Assembly (NCBI GenBank): GCA_024449915.1
Contig: JAMZAV010000788.1
Location: 310,001 to 374,000 of the forward strand
DNA length: 64,000 bases
From: Sweltsa coloradensis
Lineage: Eukaryota > Arthropoda > Insecta > Plecoptera > Chloroperlidae
Reading direction: 5' to 3'
The translations under genes were made by a program, and so were the position numbers. Below, piece by piece: positions 34,586 to 45,900 of the stretch (the stretch's first letter is position 1; each line of letters opens with the position of its first letter). Under the pieces are notes generated by a model, which did not search any database, had not been told where the DNA came from, and saw only the letters and a program-made list of their open reading frames with translations.

Positions 34586-35356
34586 TTGGATGAGCGAAGC
34601 GAAGACTTCAATTTCACCGACCCCCCAAAAAATTTAGCTCGGGTATTTTTTTTTTTTTTTTTTTTTTTTTTTGTTTGTTTTTCCGTCTGTTTGTTCGCTC
34701 TCTACCGCGCAAACGGCATATGCGATCTTGATGAAAATTTGACACGACCTTCGTTTTCTCTGAACTTAGACTTGCTACATTTTTGGGTACAATCGAAGAA
34801 ATATTTCTCATGAATATCGTACTTTTACGATTTTTTTCGATTTTTAGTGCGATATTTTCGTGCCATTTGGGCCAATTCTGACCAAACGGGTGGGGCTACA
34901 ACGTTCATATTTCACATGGACATTACGGTAATGGTGATGTATTGCTTTCTAAAAGAAAAAGTTGAAAAAGTTAGCCAGAATCGAGAGAAATAAAGCTTTT
35001 AATATACGTTTTTTGACTTTTTGTGTGATATTTTCGTGCCATTTGGGCCAATTCTGACCAAACGGGTGGGGCTAAAACGTTCATATTATACATGGACATT
35101 AAGGTTATGGTTATGTAGTACCTTTTGAAAGAAAAAGTGGAAAAATTTAGCCAGAATCCATAGAAATAAAGCTTTTAATACAAGTTTTTTTACGGTAAAT
35201 AATACCAATTGACAAGAAACAAAAGAAACTTGACAACATTCACCTTCGATGCGTAGGCAGCAAAACAAAGCACTTGCAAAAGTAAAGATATCCCACGCAA
35301 ACTAAAACCTTTAAAAAACTCATCCATCAACGCGCGGGACTTTAGCGTTTTCCGAG
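34586..35356 (+). mobile_element. HINE family A, complete copy
   Basis: TTGGATGAGCGAAGCGAAG to GCGTTTTCCGAG. Almost the same as the copy at 5095-5864, including the subfamily variant ACCTTCGTTTTCTC. Contains a run of about 25 T. Confidence 0.8.
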
Positions 35357-35446
35357 TTAATTTATAATAATATAATCTATAATTAAATATGACGGTAACA
35401 GTGTCATAGTCGCCTAATATAAAACCAAGGTTAAATATAAATATAA

Positions 35447-35876
35447 TTGGATGAGCGAAGCGAGACTTCAAATTCACTCTCGGCCCCCACCCAAAAACAA
35501 AAAAAAATAGCTTGGGTGTTTTTTTTCAGTTTGTTTGCTCTCTACCGGGCAAACGGGATATGCGATCTTGATGAAAATTGGAGAGGACCTTCTCGCAATC
35601 TCTGAACTTGGATTTGCCGAGTATTTGGGTTCAATCGAAGAAATATTTCTCATATATATCGTACTTTTACAGTTTTTTCGATTTGTTATGCTATATATTT
35701 TCGTGATATTTGGGCCGATTCTGACTAAACGGGTGTGGTTACAACGTTCAAATTTCACATGGACATTTTAAGGTTATGGTGATGTATTACTTTTTGAAAG
35801 AAAAAATTGAAAAAGTTAGCTAGAATTCATAAAAATAAAGGTTTAAATATAAGGCTTTTACAGTCATACAATTAAG
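35447..35876 (+). mobile_element. HINE family A, 3'-truncated
   Basis: TTGGATGAGCGAAGCGAGAC through one core unit, ending without hairpin where the next element begins in opposite orientation. Confidence 0.72.
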
Positions 35877-35879
35877 TAA

Positions 35880-36479
35880 CTAGGAAAACGCTTAAGTTCC
35901 GTCGCGTTGATGGATGAGCTTTTTTGTAAGTTTTTATTTTTCGTGGGATAAATTTACTTATCAAGTGCCTTTTGAACGCATTGTTGGTGATTGTTGTCAA
36001 GTTTCTAGTGTTACTTGTAAATTGTTATTATAAACCTAAAAAAACTCGTATTAAAAAATTTATTCTATGGATTCTGGCTAACTTTTTCAATTTTTTCTTT
36101 CAGCAATACATCACCATTACCTTAATGTCCATGTGAAATATGAACGTTGTAGCCCCACCCGTTTGGTCAGAATCGGCCCAAATGTCACGAAAATATCGCA
36201 CTCAAAATCGAAAAAAATCGTTACAGTACGATATTCATGAGAAATATTTCTTCGATTGTATCCAAAAACGTGGCAAGTCTAAGTTCAGAGATTTCGAAGG
36301 TCCCCTTTAATTTTCATCAAGATCGCATATGCCGTTTGCCCGGTAGAGAGCGAACAAACAGCCAGAAAAACAAACAAAAACAAACAAACAAACAAAAAAA
36401 CACCCGAGCTAAATTTTGGGGGGGGCCCCAAAATGGTGAAAAAAACGGTGAAATTGAAGTCTTCGCTCCGCTCATCCAA
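35880..36479 (-). mobile_element. HINE family A, complete copy
   Basis: CTAGGAAAACGCTTAAGTTC at left, CGCTCCGCTCATCCAA at right. Confidence 0.78.
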
Positions 36480-36512
36480 CAAGTACCTTACTATAGAAAC
36501 TTGTAAGTAATA

Positions 36513-37083
36513 CTATGAAAACGCTTAAGTCCCGTCGCGTTGATGGATGAGCTTTTTTGTAAGTTTTTAGTTTGCGTGGGATCTCTTTTCTTATCAAATG
36601 CTTTTTGAATGTATTGTAGGTGATAGTTGTCAAGTTTCTATTGTTACTTGATAATTGTTATTAAATACCTCAAAAAACTTAATTTAAAACCTTTATTTAT
36701 ATGGTTTCTAGATAATGTTTTCATTTTTTTCTTTCAAAAAGCAATACATAACTATTACTTTAATGCCCATGTGAAATATGAACGTTCTAGCCCCATCCGT
36801 TTGGTCAGAATCGGCCCAAATGTCACGAAAATATCGCACTAAAAATAAATACGATATTCATGAGAAATATTTCTTCGATTGTACCCAAAAACGTAGCACG
36901 CCTAAGTTCAGAGATTTCGAAGGTCGCCTCAAAATTTCATCAAGATCGCATATGCCGTTTGCCCAGAATCGTGCGAACAAACAGACAGAAAAACAAACAA
37001 AAAAAAACAAAAAACATTGGAGCTAAATTTTTTGAGGGGTCAGTGAAATTGAAGTTTTCGCTACGCTCGCTACCCTCATCCAA
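36513..37083 (-). mobile_element. HINE family A, complete copy
   Basis: CTATGAAAACGCTTAAGTCC at left, CGCTACCCTCATCCAA at right; a 33-base gap separates it from the previous copy. Confidence 0.77.
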
Positions 37084-37124
37084 CTACTTTATAAAAATTT
37101 ACCTTATTTAACAAAACAAATTTT

Positions 37125-37253
37125 TGCAATGGAACTTGAAAAAGTAATGAGTTTCCACGCATACAAAAAAATTAGTATCATTGGACAGAAAAAGTCAACT
37201 TAAAAAGCTCATCCATCAACGAGACCGGAAAAAGCGTTCTCGAAGAAGCCTAG
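37125..37253 (+). mobile_element. HINE 3' end fragment, long-hairpin type
   Basis: GTCAACTTAAAAAGCTCATCC followed by a hairpin with CGAG...CTCG arms and GCCTAG-T. The same end type occurs at 29560-29604 with CGCG...CGCG arms. Confidence 0.65.
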
Positions 37254-38012
37254 TAATATACAAATTGTCAAATACATTTATTTATCGTACCCCACTTTAA
37301 AATTAAACTAACCATTAACCGGGCTAGTTTGGTTTGATTATAGCTGCCGGTTAGTCAGAACCTCGGCCAGAAATGACACAACTTTTTCAGCCTACGTGAC
37401 ACACCACACTGACTGGCGTACGGTTGAACGGATGGACAAAAAAGTGAAACATAAAGGGCAGCTTCGCTCCCTAAACACTTCATGCTCTTATTGCTTCTAT
37501 TCTATAACAATTTAATTACAACCATATACTAGGACAATTTTCAAATACGTAAAAACGTTTCTCGATGGCTGAAACAAATTCTAAAGAGCCAAAGTGATAT
37601 TGGAAGTGAAATGGGCATCTGCTACTCTCCAGTAAGCGTCTATGAAAGAGTTTATTCTCTCCTCACGTTTCCTTTCTGTCGCCTCTTACAGACAGATGTG
37701 TATGTTTTGCTAAAAAAAAAAATAACCCCCGGGATCTTAATTCTTAATGTCCACTTCTGAACACTCGTCTTGACGCGTTATATTTATAAAAGCGTATACC
37801 GCGTCGGTTAACCAATTGATAAAAAATGTTATTTTTTAGCTTAGATCATAAAAACTAATAAAGAAAGGGTTTTGATTTTCTGACATAATAACAGACGCCT
37901 GACTTATTTTGATTTTTGAACACTTTATATGCTTGGACCATCTTTGAGCATTCAACTTAAAATCTTAATCTCTATCCAAATTATAGAAAAACACAAAACA
38001 AATTGTTCATTA

Positions 38013-38785
38013 TTGGATGAGCGAAGCGAAGACTTCAATTTCACCGACCCCCCAAAAAATTTAGCTCGGGTGTTTTTTGTTTTTTTTTTTTTGTTTTTTT
38101 TGTTTTTTTGTTTGTTTTTTTTCTGTTGTTTGTTCGCTCTCTACCGGGCAAACGGCATATGCGATCTGGATGAAAATTTGACAGGACCTTCGAAATCTCT
38201 GAACTTAGACTTGCCACGTTTTTGGGTACAATCGAAGAAATATTTCTCATGAATATCGATTTTTTTTCGATTTTTTGGGCGATATTTTCGTGCCATTTGG
38301 GCCAATTCTGACCAAACGGGTGAAGCTAAAACGTTCATATTATACATGGACATTAAGGTTATGGTGATTTAGTACATTTTGAAAGAAAAAGTTGAAAAAG
38401 CTAGCCAGAATCTATAGAAATAATGCTTTTAATATAAGATTTTTGGTTTTTTGTACGATATTTTCGTGCCATTTGGGCCAATTCTGACCAAACGGGTGGG
38501 GCTTCAACGTTCATATTATACATGGACATTAAGGTTATGGTGATGTAGTACCTTTTGAAAGAAAAAGTTGAATAAGTTAGCCAGAATTCATAGAAATAAA
38601 GCTTTAATATAAGTTTTTTACGGTAAATAATACCAATTGACAAGAAACAAAAGAAACTTGACAACATTCACCTACAATGCGTAGGCAGCAAAACAAAGCA
38701 CTTGCAAAAGTAAAGATATCCCAAGCAAACTAAAAACTTTAAAAAGCTCATCCATCAACGCGGCGGGACTTAAGCGTTTTCCTAG
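38013..38785 (+). mobile_element. HINE family A, complete copy (rightmost of the cluster)
   Basis: TTGGATGAGCGAAGCGAAG to GCGTTTTCCTAG, followed by T. Two core units. No clear HINE copy was seen to the right of this one. Confidence 0.8.
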
Positions 38786-38979
38786 TTTAATTAATAAGTG
38801 AGACACGCACTAAATGGATCTCGAATCGTTACTATTTTGTCTTGCATGCGCATGCGATTGAATTCGTTTTTTTGTTGACATTTCCCTTTAAAAAGTGAGA
38901 TATAAACTGAATGCTTTTGATTTTGGTGAACCTGGGAGTTACGAGGGTAGGGTTATCCCACCACGAAGTTTGAATATTC

Positions 38980-39231
38980 AAGTGACCGGCACCTCCACCA
39001 TTAATGAAGGCTAGGACATGCGAGGGGCCATAGATAGTTTGAATATCCATTATCCATATGCCCGGCACCTCCACCATTAATGAAGGCTTGGACATGCGAG
39101 GGGCCATAGAAAGTTTGAATATCCATGTGCCCGGCACCTCCACCATTAATGAAGGCTTGGACATGCGAGGGGCCATAGAAAGTTTGAATATCCATGTGCC
39201 CGGCACCTCCACCATTAATGAAGGCTAGAAG
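38980..39231. repeat. Minisatellite, 69-bp unit, about 3.6 copies
   Basis: CCGGCACCTCCACCATTAAT recurs at about 38983, 39061, 39130 and 39199; the first interval is longer by about 9 bases. As 69 is divisible by 3, both strands show open repeated frames. It lies about 640 bases upstream of the FAS1 gene start codon. Coding is judged unlikely. Confidence 0.85.
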
Positions 39232-39867
39232 AAGCGATGAACGATGCGCTCTGCTCCCTGTTGCGGACGTGAAAAGTCTAACTGTTAGTTTTAGAGAAAC
39301 TCAAACCTTTTCACCTCTGTCATAATCGTTAAATCTCAGTCAGTCTGTCTGAACCCATCCATAGATCACAACGATAACCGTCTAGCATTACCCACTCGTA
39401 GTCTCAATTAGCGATCGACGCCCTTCGGCTTAGCTCCAGAACACATGCATTTCGATTGAAACATTGCAATGAAATTTCAGTGGGCGATAAATCACAATCG
39501 CATCTTTCGTATTGTCAGTGGTTCCAATTAAATTTGATTTATTATTAGAATAATTAATATTTTAGTTTGGTAATGAATCGAAACCTAGACCTTCAGCGTC
39601 GGAAGCTGAATTCAAGACCACATGGGCATGAGTTATAATGCAGATAATTGTCTGCTAATTACTTTTGCGTTAATCAAGAGACTTTTTTGTTTGAATAGGA
39701 AAACCGCATATTGCTGTACGAAATCATTTCTCCGACAGGTTTAACCTTTCTACGAGCGGAGTCTAACATTTGGAAGCCCCTCCCCCGCCCCGCTATGCTC
39801 TAGCTCCCCCCCCCCTCTATGCAGATTGTGTTCGCCGAGGCGGCTTCATGTCATAGTCTCTTCGGCA
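39232..39867 (+). promoter_or_regulatory. Presumed promoter and 5' UTR of the FAS1 gene
   Basis: Assigned by position. It has a C-rich segment with CCCCGCCCCGC (39784-39794) and a run of C at about 39808-39818. No TATA box within 100 bases of the ATG was recognised. A tRNA-like SINE head may lie on the minus strand near 39580-39640. Confidence 0.3.
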
Positions 39868-39977
39868 ATGTCGCTGGTCAGGCACGGTCTTCTGGTGCTC
39901 GTGGTGGTCGTCGTTGTCGGCTCAATCACGGCCAAGAAGATACCTTGGTGGAATCTCAAGATCGCTCAACAACAGGG
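39868..39977 (+). CDS. FAS1 gene exon 1: start codon and signal peptide
   Basis: ATG at 39868 opens MSLVRHGLLVLVVVVVVGSI followed by TAKK, a classic cleavable signal peptide (positive n-region, Val-rich core, small residues before a likely cut near residue 22). 36 codons plus two bases, donor GTAAGG, phase 2. Upstream sequence has a C-rich tract and GC-box-like CCCCGCCCCGC around 39784. Confidence 0.85.
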
Positions 39978-42900
39978 GTAAGGTAGTCAAAAATATGTCT
40001 CTTGTGAACCCTTCACCAGAAGTAAATCAAGGGCTGGGTATAGTAGTTACAACTAGACCCCTTGACAGTGGCGTGTTCAGGGGGTGGCCCCCCGAAATCC
40101 CAGCTTCTGCAAAACATCTAGGTCTACCTAACCAATTTGTCACCACTTTTTTATTTCTCTATGTGTCTAATCAGAAAACTATCCCGTAGGTAGAATTGTA
40201 TTAATTGTAAGTTGCAAGTTGGAACATTGAATCATTGAAATGATTAAAATTGAACTATAAACAATAAACATACATAACCCCTGAATCGATATTCATAATA
40301 TTTTGCTGATAATTCACGGTGTAGTTTAAAGGAAATAATTATTTATAATACCATGCAAATCATATTATATTCAAGTAAAATAAATTCAATTATTTTTATT
40401 AAGAAAACTGTTAAAATATCCCATCCAGCAAACTTTTTAATTCTTCTAAAACTCTTAAAACCACGTCAAAAATACGTATTTAAAAAATCGCCTGCGGCGC
40501 TGTTGTGGGAGGTTCCCTCCCACACCCCCATTGTAGCCGCGACGTGGAGCACTTATTTGGGTGCCCCCCCCCCGAAATATATTCCTGCCTACGCCACTGC
40601 CCCTTGATAGACCCTTGGTCATATTAAGAGCCTGGGTACGAATTCTGCTGTTTTCAAAATAATATTTATTTACATTTCTATTTTTCTATTTATTTTTCGG
40701 TAACAAGTTAACCCATGAGTGCCAATTGAAGATAAACAGTAAAAAATGCATCAATCACAGTTTAAAGCAATGCAAGATGTTGTACAAAACATTAAAATAT
40801 AACATTAATTGAATTATAAAAATGTAAAATAACAAGAACGTACTAAACTGAAACCCCAATAATTATAAACTTTTAAACAATTATCTTCAGTTAAAAATTT
40901 ATACCAATTCTAGACTAGTGAAATGGTAGACCGGCATTATCAGCTGTTTTAAATCAGTGAAGTTTTATAATTTTGCTAATGTCTATTTCTGTATCAATGG
41001 CAATGTATTATTACAAATATTGAAGAAAGTTGTAAAATCCATCTCGATTTTTAGTTTAATTATTAATTACCTTATATAAAATAAACTAGAAGAACAGCTA
41101 AAATTTATTTAATTGAGTGTTTTGGACATTACACAGCGCTTTTTAATTAAGATACCCTTAATTATTAATAATTACCTTGATTCGGACCATCGGGAATCCT
41201 TGCATAAAGTTGGGTGGTAAATGGTGGAGTTCATGCACAGTACATGAATGCGGTAAAAATTGTGGTTTGGTTAACTTATTTTGTTATGTTGTGTTTATTT
41301 ATTTATAATACCCTAGAATTGTTTGGGGCGAAGCCGAAGGGTGTACGTGTTTCATCAAACTGTCGAGTATATGGTACGAATGATGTTGACCTTGAAGTTA
41401 GCATTAGTAGAAATAATTTATAGTTTACTGTCAGGGAGCTATGTAAAACTCATGTCCCTCTTCAGGTGAATAATTAGGACATTTACTTTTCGGTTTGTTG
41501 GAAGTAGGCCAATGAACGTTTGACTAAATCCTTAGTTTATGAGACAGGGCAACCATGATGGATGGATTCTCACGGAAAGTATGTGATACGATTTATTTTT
41601 AAATTCTCTTGGTTAATCTGCCCAGGTGCCTACTAGGTATTTTGAATTTAGGGTAGTTCAAGTGGACTCAATCGCGCTTGCATTCACGAAATTATTGATA
41701 AAAACCATGGGAAAACTTTCAGTTAGGATTGCCGGTGGCTGGTATCGAAACCGTGATGTCCCAAAATAGTCTCGCCCTTGCGCTAAATCTATCAGTTTTG
41801 TGCTATACACATTTTTTGTATTATTTTAGAAACACACACATTAAAGTGTTTCTCTTGGCTACGAGACTGCAACTAGTAACAAGACATGTGTAAGCAAGAT
41901 AGCAAACACAGCGTTTTTGACTGCGAGATCTTCAAGGTATCGCCGCGAGTGTAGAAATGTCTGGTGTCGACGATAGTCTCTGTTAGGTGTTAGTTTAAGC
42001 TGGCTGTTCAAATATGTAGAATTTACCATAGTTCAAAATGTCCCGTTTATATAACAAATATGATTTCGTAGATAAACAATGATTTGTGTGAGTTGAGTCT
42101 ACCACAATTCTCCCCAGTTTTCTGCTTTATCTCTAGACATTCCCCCCCCCCCCGACCAATTTTACGAATATTTTTAATTGCACTCTATTTTGGGGGATAC
42201 ATCTCGACCTATCTGTGTACAAAAGCTTTTTGGACTCAAAAACCAACAGGAATTCAATAATAAAACAAATCTTATAAACACATTTGTCCATAGAATCGCT
42301 CATAGGGGTTTCCCAATTTTGGTATTTACTGTTATTTACTATGAAGGTAACATTTCATTTCTGAACTTTTCGGGGGGGGGGGGGGGGGGATATAAGCAAA
42401 TAAATTGCGTTTTCGTTGACAAATGTATACATTCTTAGATACATCAGTTTCTATACGTGTGACTAAGCTTCTATCATCGCTATGTTGGTAAAGTTTTATT
42501 TGATCCTAGACACAACTGGCCATTGCCACACCTTTTATTATATAATGTGTGTTCTATGATACGTTAGAAGGATGTGCGTAGGTAAGAAAAGTAGGGCGTA
42601 GTGTTCGGATTGTCACATTTAAGTTAAATTTATTGATATGGCAAATTTTGTCAACATTTCGCAGAACGATTTCCCATTCTGTTGATATAATAAAAACGAT
42701 CGTACCATATTAGTGTGTGTATTGTGTGCGATAATATGATATTTAAAATTTATTTCGTTACCTTATCGATAATTCGCATGCCCCTTATTATTGTCTTTAT
42801 TGATTTTTATCAGGTTTGAGATTTATTGTAACAATACATTTTTACATTCGAATTCGAGGTCTTTGAATTTATTTAGAATAAATTGAGTATATAAAATATT

Positions 42901-45900
42901 TTTAAGACGCTGAACGTGTTCTTAAGTTCTGAAATGTTAACTATCCTGACTTCTTTTCGACTTCCCCAAACATCTGTTCTGGCAAAAAACTGCGTGGGTT
43001 GTCTCTTTATTAAGATTCCTATACTACAACCATCTTGACCTTAGTTGTATTTATACTAACTTTAGATTGGCCAAATATTGTAGAGAAATTAAACAAATCG
43101 AGTTTCAAAGAAAGATTGTACGTTTAAATTCAAACAACTACAATAAGTACATTTATTAAGTTTTACCCATTGTCTTCGTTTACTTTATGTTGTGTTTCCA
43201 AGAATTACAACAAACCGAAGAAGATAAATTGTATCGGAATAGTTTTAATATAACATTAAGAAATGAAATATAATTAAATGTATACTTGGTTTTGATTAGT
43301 ACGCTGGACTCCATTGGCCATCCACAAATGATAAGCCATCCATGGATCAATAAAAATGAGCATTATTTTAGGAGCATATTAAAATAATATCATTTAATTA
43401 ACAAATATATAGACAATGAGCACAATAACGACAATGCAAATTACAAATACAATAAAAATTTAATTTTTGTAGAAAACCTGTCAGGGTGCAATGAATGCCC
43501 TTTTAGGCGTCTAACTAGGTACGTTGCGGATAGGACAATTGTGAAGGGATGTCTGAGGGCTGTTGAAGAGGACTCAATCCCTTGCATTCGCGTAAACGAC
43601 TGAGGTTAACCATAGGAAAAACCCTTCAGTCAGGATTGCCGGCCCTCCCGGGACCTCCCAAATCAGAGTCGCGCGAGCCAACATTGTCGGTATCCGATAT
43701 AATTATTGACATTGCATGGTAAGAAATTTTTAATCACTGTCGTCGATGAAAAATACGTGATTTCTTCCAAATCACCTTTCGTAACCATGCTCAAATTCCA
43801 TTTAAAAAATCAGGCGCCAAAAGGTTGTTAAAATTGCACCACCATAAATCTGCAACGCTAGTATGCGTGGGGGTTAGATGAGTTTCGTATAAGGTCTTTG
43901 TGCAATATGCAACACGCGGAGCAGGTCACGCCTCAACTGTTATTTAAAGCTTATTTTACCTTGAAATCAAAACATCATACAGAAAGAATTCAGGAATCCT
44001 CAACAATAATAATTATTAGTACTACTCATATAAATCATTTACCCTACAATTCGACACACATTTCCCGGTCAATTAATCTCTCAATTCGAAACTATAGTAA
44101 TTATCTCGTAAGTAAACTCTGCCCACTTTAGTTTACGGGATGAATCACCTTGAGAAGTAGCTTAGTGTAGAGTTGTAGACCAATAAAACAAAGAGACATA
44201 GGGCGTCTTTGTCTGGTTCGTTATGGCGCTAACATCATGTTAATATATAGCCAAGGGCGAAATTAAACAGACTGCAGTTTGAGTTAGCGGAGTTCAGACA
44301 TTGTAGGATTATTTCAAGATTTCCTTGTGCAAATGCTTTTGAGATTGCTTGCTCAGCGTCTGGCTGCCGACAGATGTATGTACACCAAGAGTGTAACAAA
44401 AACAGTCTTTCTGAGCAATGAGATAGAATCGATTTATCAAAAGTCAAACTACTTCAGTTAGGCCTTATATTATTTATTTTAGATCCAGGGAAATATTACT
44501 TTTATGGGTTTAAAAACCAATTATTTTCTTATCCATGAAATTCATTGCTAACATTTCGTGTATATGAAACAAAGATACACACACTGTGACTCTCCAACGT
44601 ATGTAACGCAGGAAAACGCTGATTTTTTTTTATAGAAAGTGCACAATAACAATGCAGTATTCTCTTCAACAGCATCTACCTCAATAGCCCCCCCCCCCCC
44701 CTCTTTCAGCTTCTAGCATGGGTATTTTTAATTGTAACCTTTAGCCTTATGTAAGGCATATTTATTGATAGATTGTATCATGAATTAGTTTGCATTTTGA
44801 ACATGTGTATCCTATACGTGTCTCATGTACATGTCGGTCTTGACTCTGATTCGGGAGGTCCCGGGTTCGAATCTCGTCGAGACATTCTGACTCAAAGTTA
44901 TCTCCGATGTTTTCCTCAGTCGTTAATGCGAATGCAAGGGATTGAGTCCTCTTAAACAGCCCTCGGACATCCCTTCACAATTGTTCTTTCTGCAACATAC
45001 CTAGTTAGTCACCTAAAGAGGGTCACACCGGTTAAATCTGATGTGTACCCTACAGCGGGCATCCTGCAAAAAATTATTTATTTATGTCATTGTGTTTTGT
45101 GTTTGTTTATTTACAGTGTGTTTTCAAACTGATACGAATGTTAACGGATACATTTTACATTCAATCAGGACATCGTTAAATTTAAAAGTACAATCAATAT
45201 ACTTTGTGTTTTGTTAAATAGTTAATAATTTAATATTGTGTATCAGTTTCGTATGGACATGTTACTGGGGGCAATTCACAAAAAATAGTGACACGGCGCA
45301 TATAAGAACATAACGCTAATACTTTTGTAACGAAATGTGCACACTTACTTGGTACAGATTTACAAGATCATACGCTTTAAAGGGGTATTTAACCGCTAAA
45401 CTCAAAAAATATATTTCATTCAGGCTAACTAGTAATGAATTTAGCAATTAACAGAAAAATTATTGGGGCCACCATGACCTCCCAAAAAATTGTCAAACGA
45501 CATTTTTCGAGCTAGGTCCCATCGGCAAAAATCTCCCATAAGAAATAACATGGGGACGATCTTTATGCCCCGTGACCTTGGAGGATTTTGATCCAAAAAA
45601 ATATTGGCCATTATTAACGTACTCTACAGCCTTTTCTGTAAATTCTCTATATTTTGTTTTGTAATTTGGGCAAGTAGTTTGGTCAAAATATGCTGATTAC
45701 CAAGTTGGGGTGTGATTTTGGAATGCATATTTTTGCGTGTTTGAGGGTATATTTGGGCACAGTTTCAAGACACGATGTTATAAAGGGGCATTTTAGATTG
45801 GTACTATGCTCTAGTATCTATGTGGACCAAAAAAGAAGCAGGTTAAAGCCGATTTAAGAAATTTCCCAAAACACCAATTTTTCCTAATTTCTGGATCAAA

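Larger units (their letters stand above)
33843..38012. other. Intergenic region after the rost-like gene
   Basis: Dominated by HINE copies (34586-37253) and a SINE head. A (CAA)n run sits near 34424-34441. No exon with good splice sites was seen. Confidence 0.5.

Noticed and set aside
38832..39215. 127-codon open frame with a 23-residue repeat
   Set aside because: Produced by a 69-bp minisatellite whose period is divisible by 3; another frame on the same strand is open too, so coding is not indicated.
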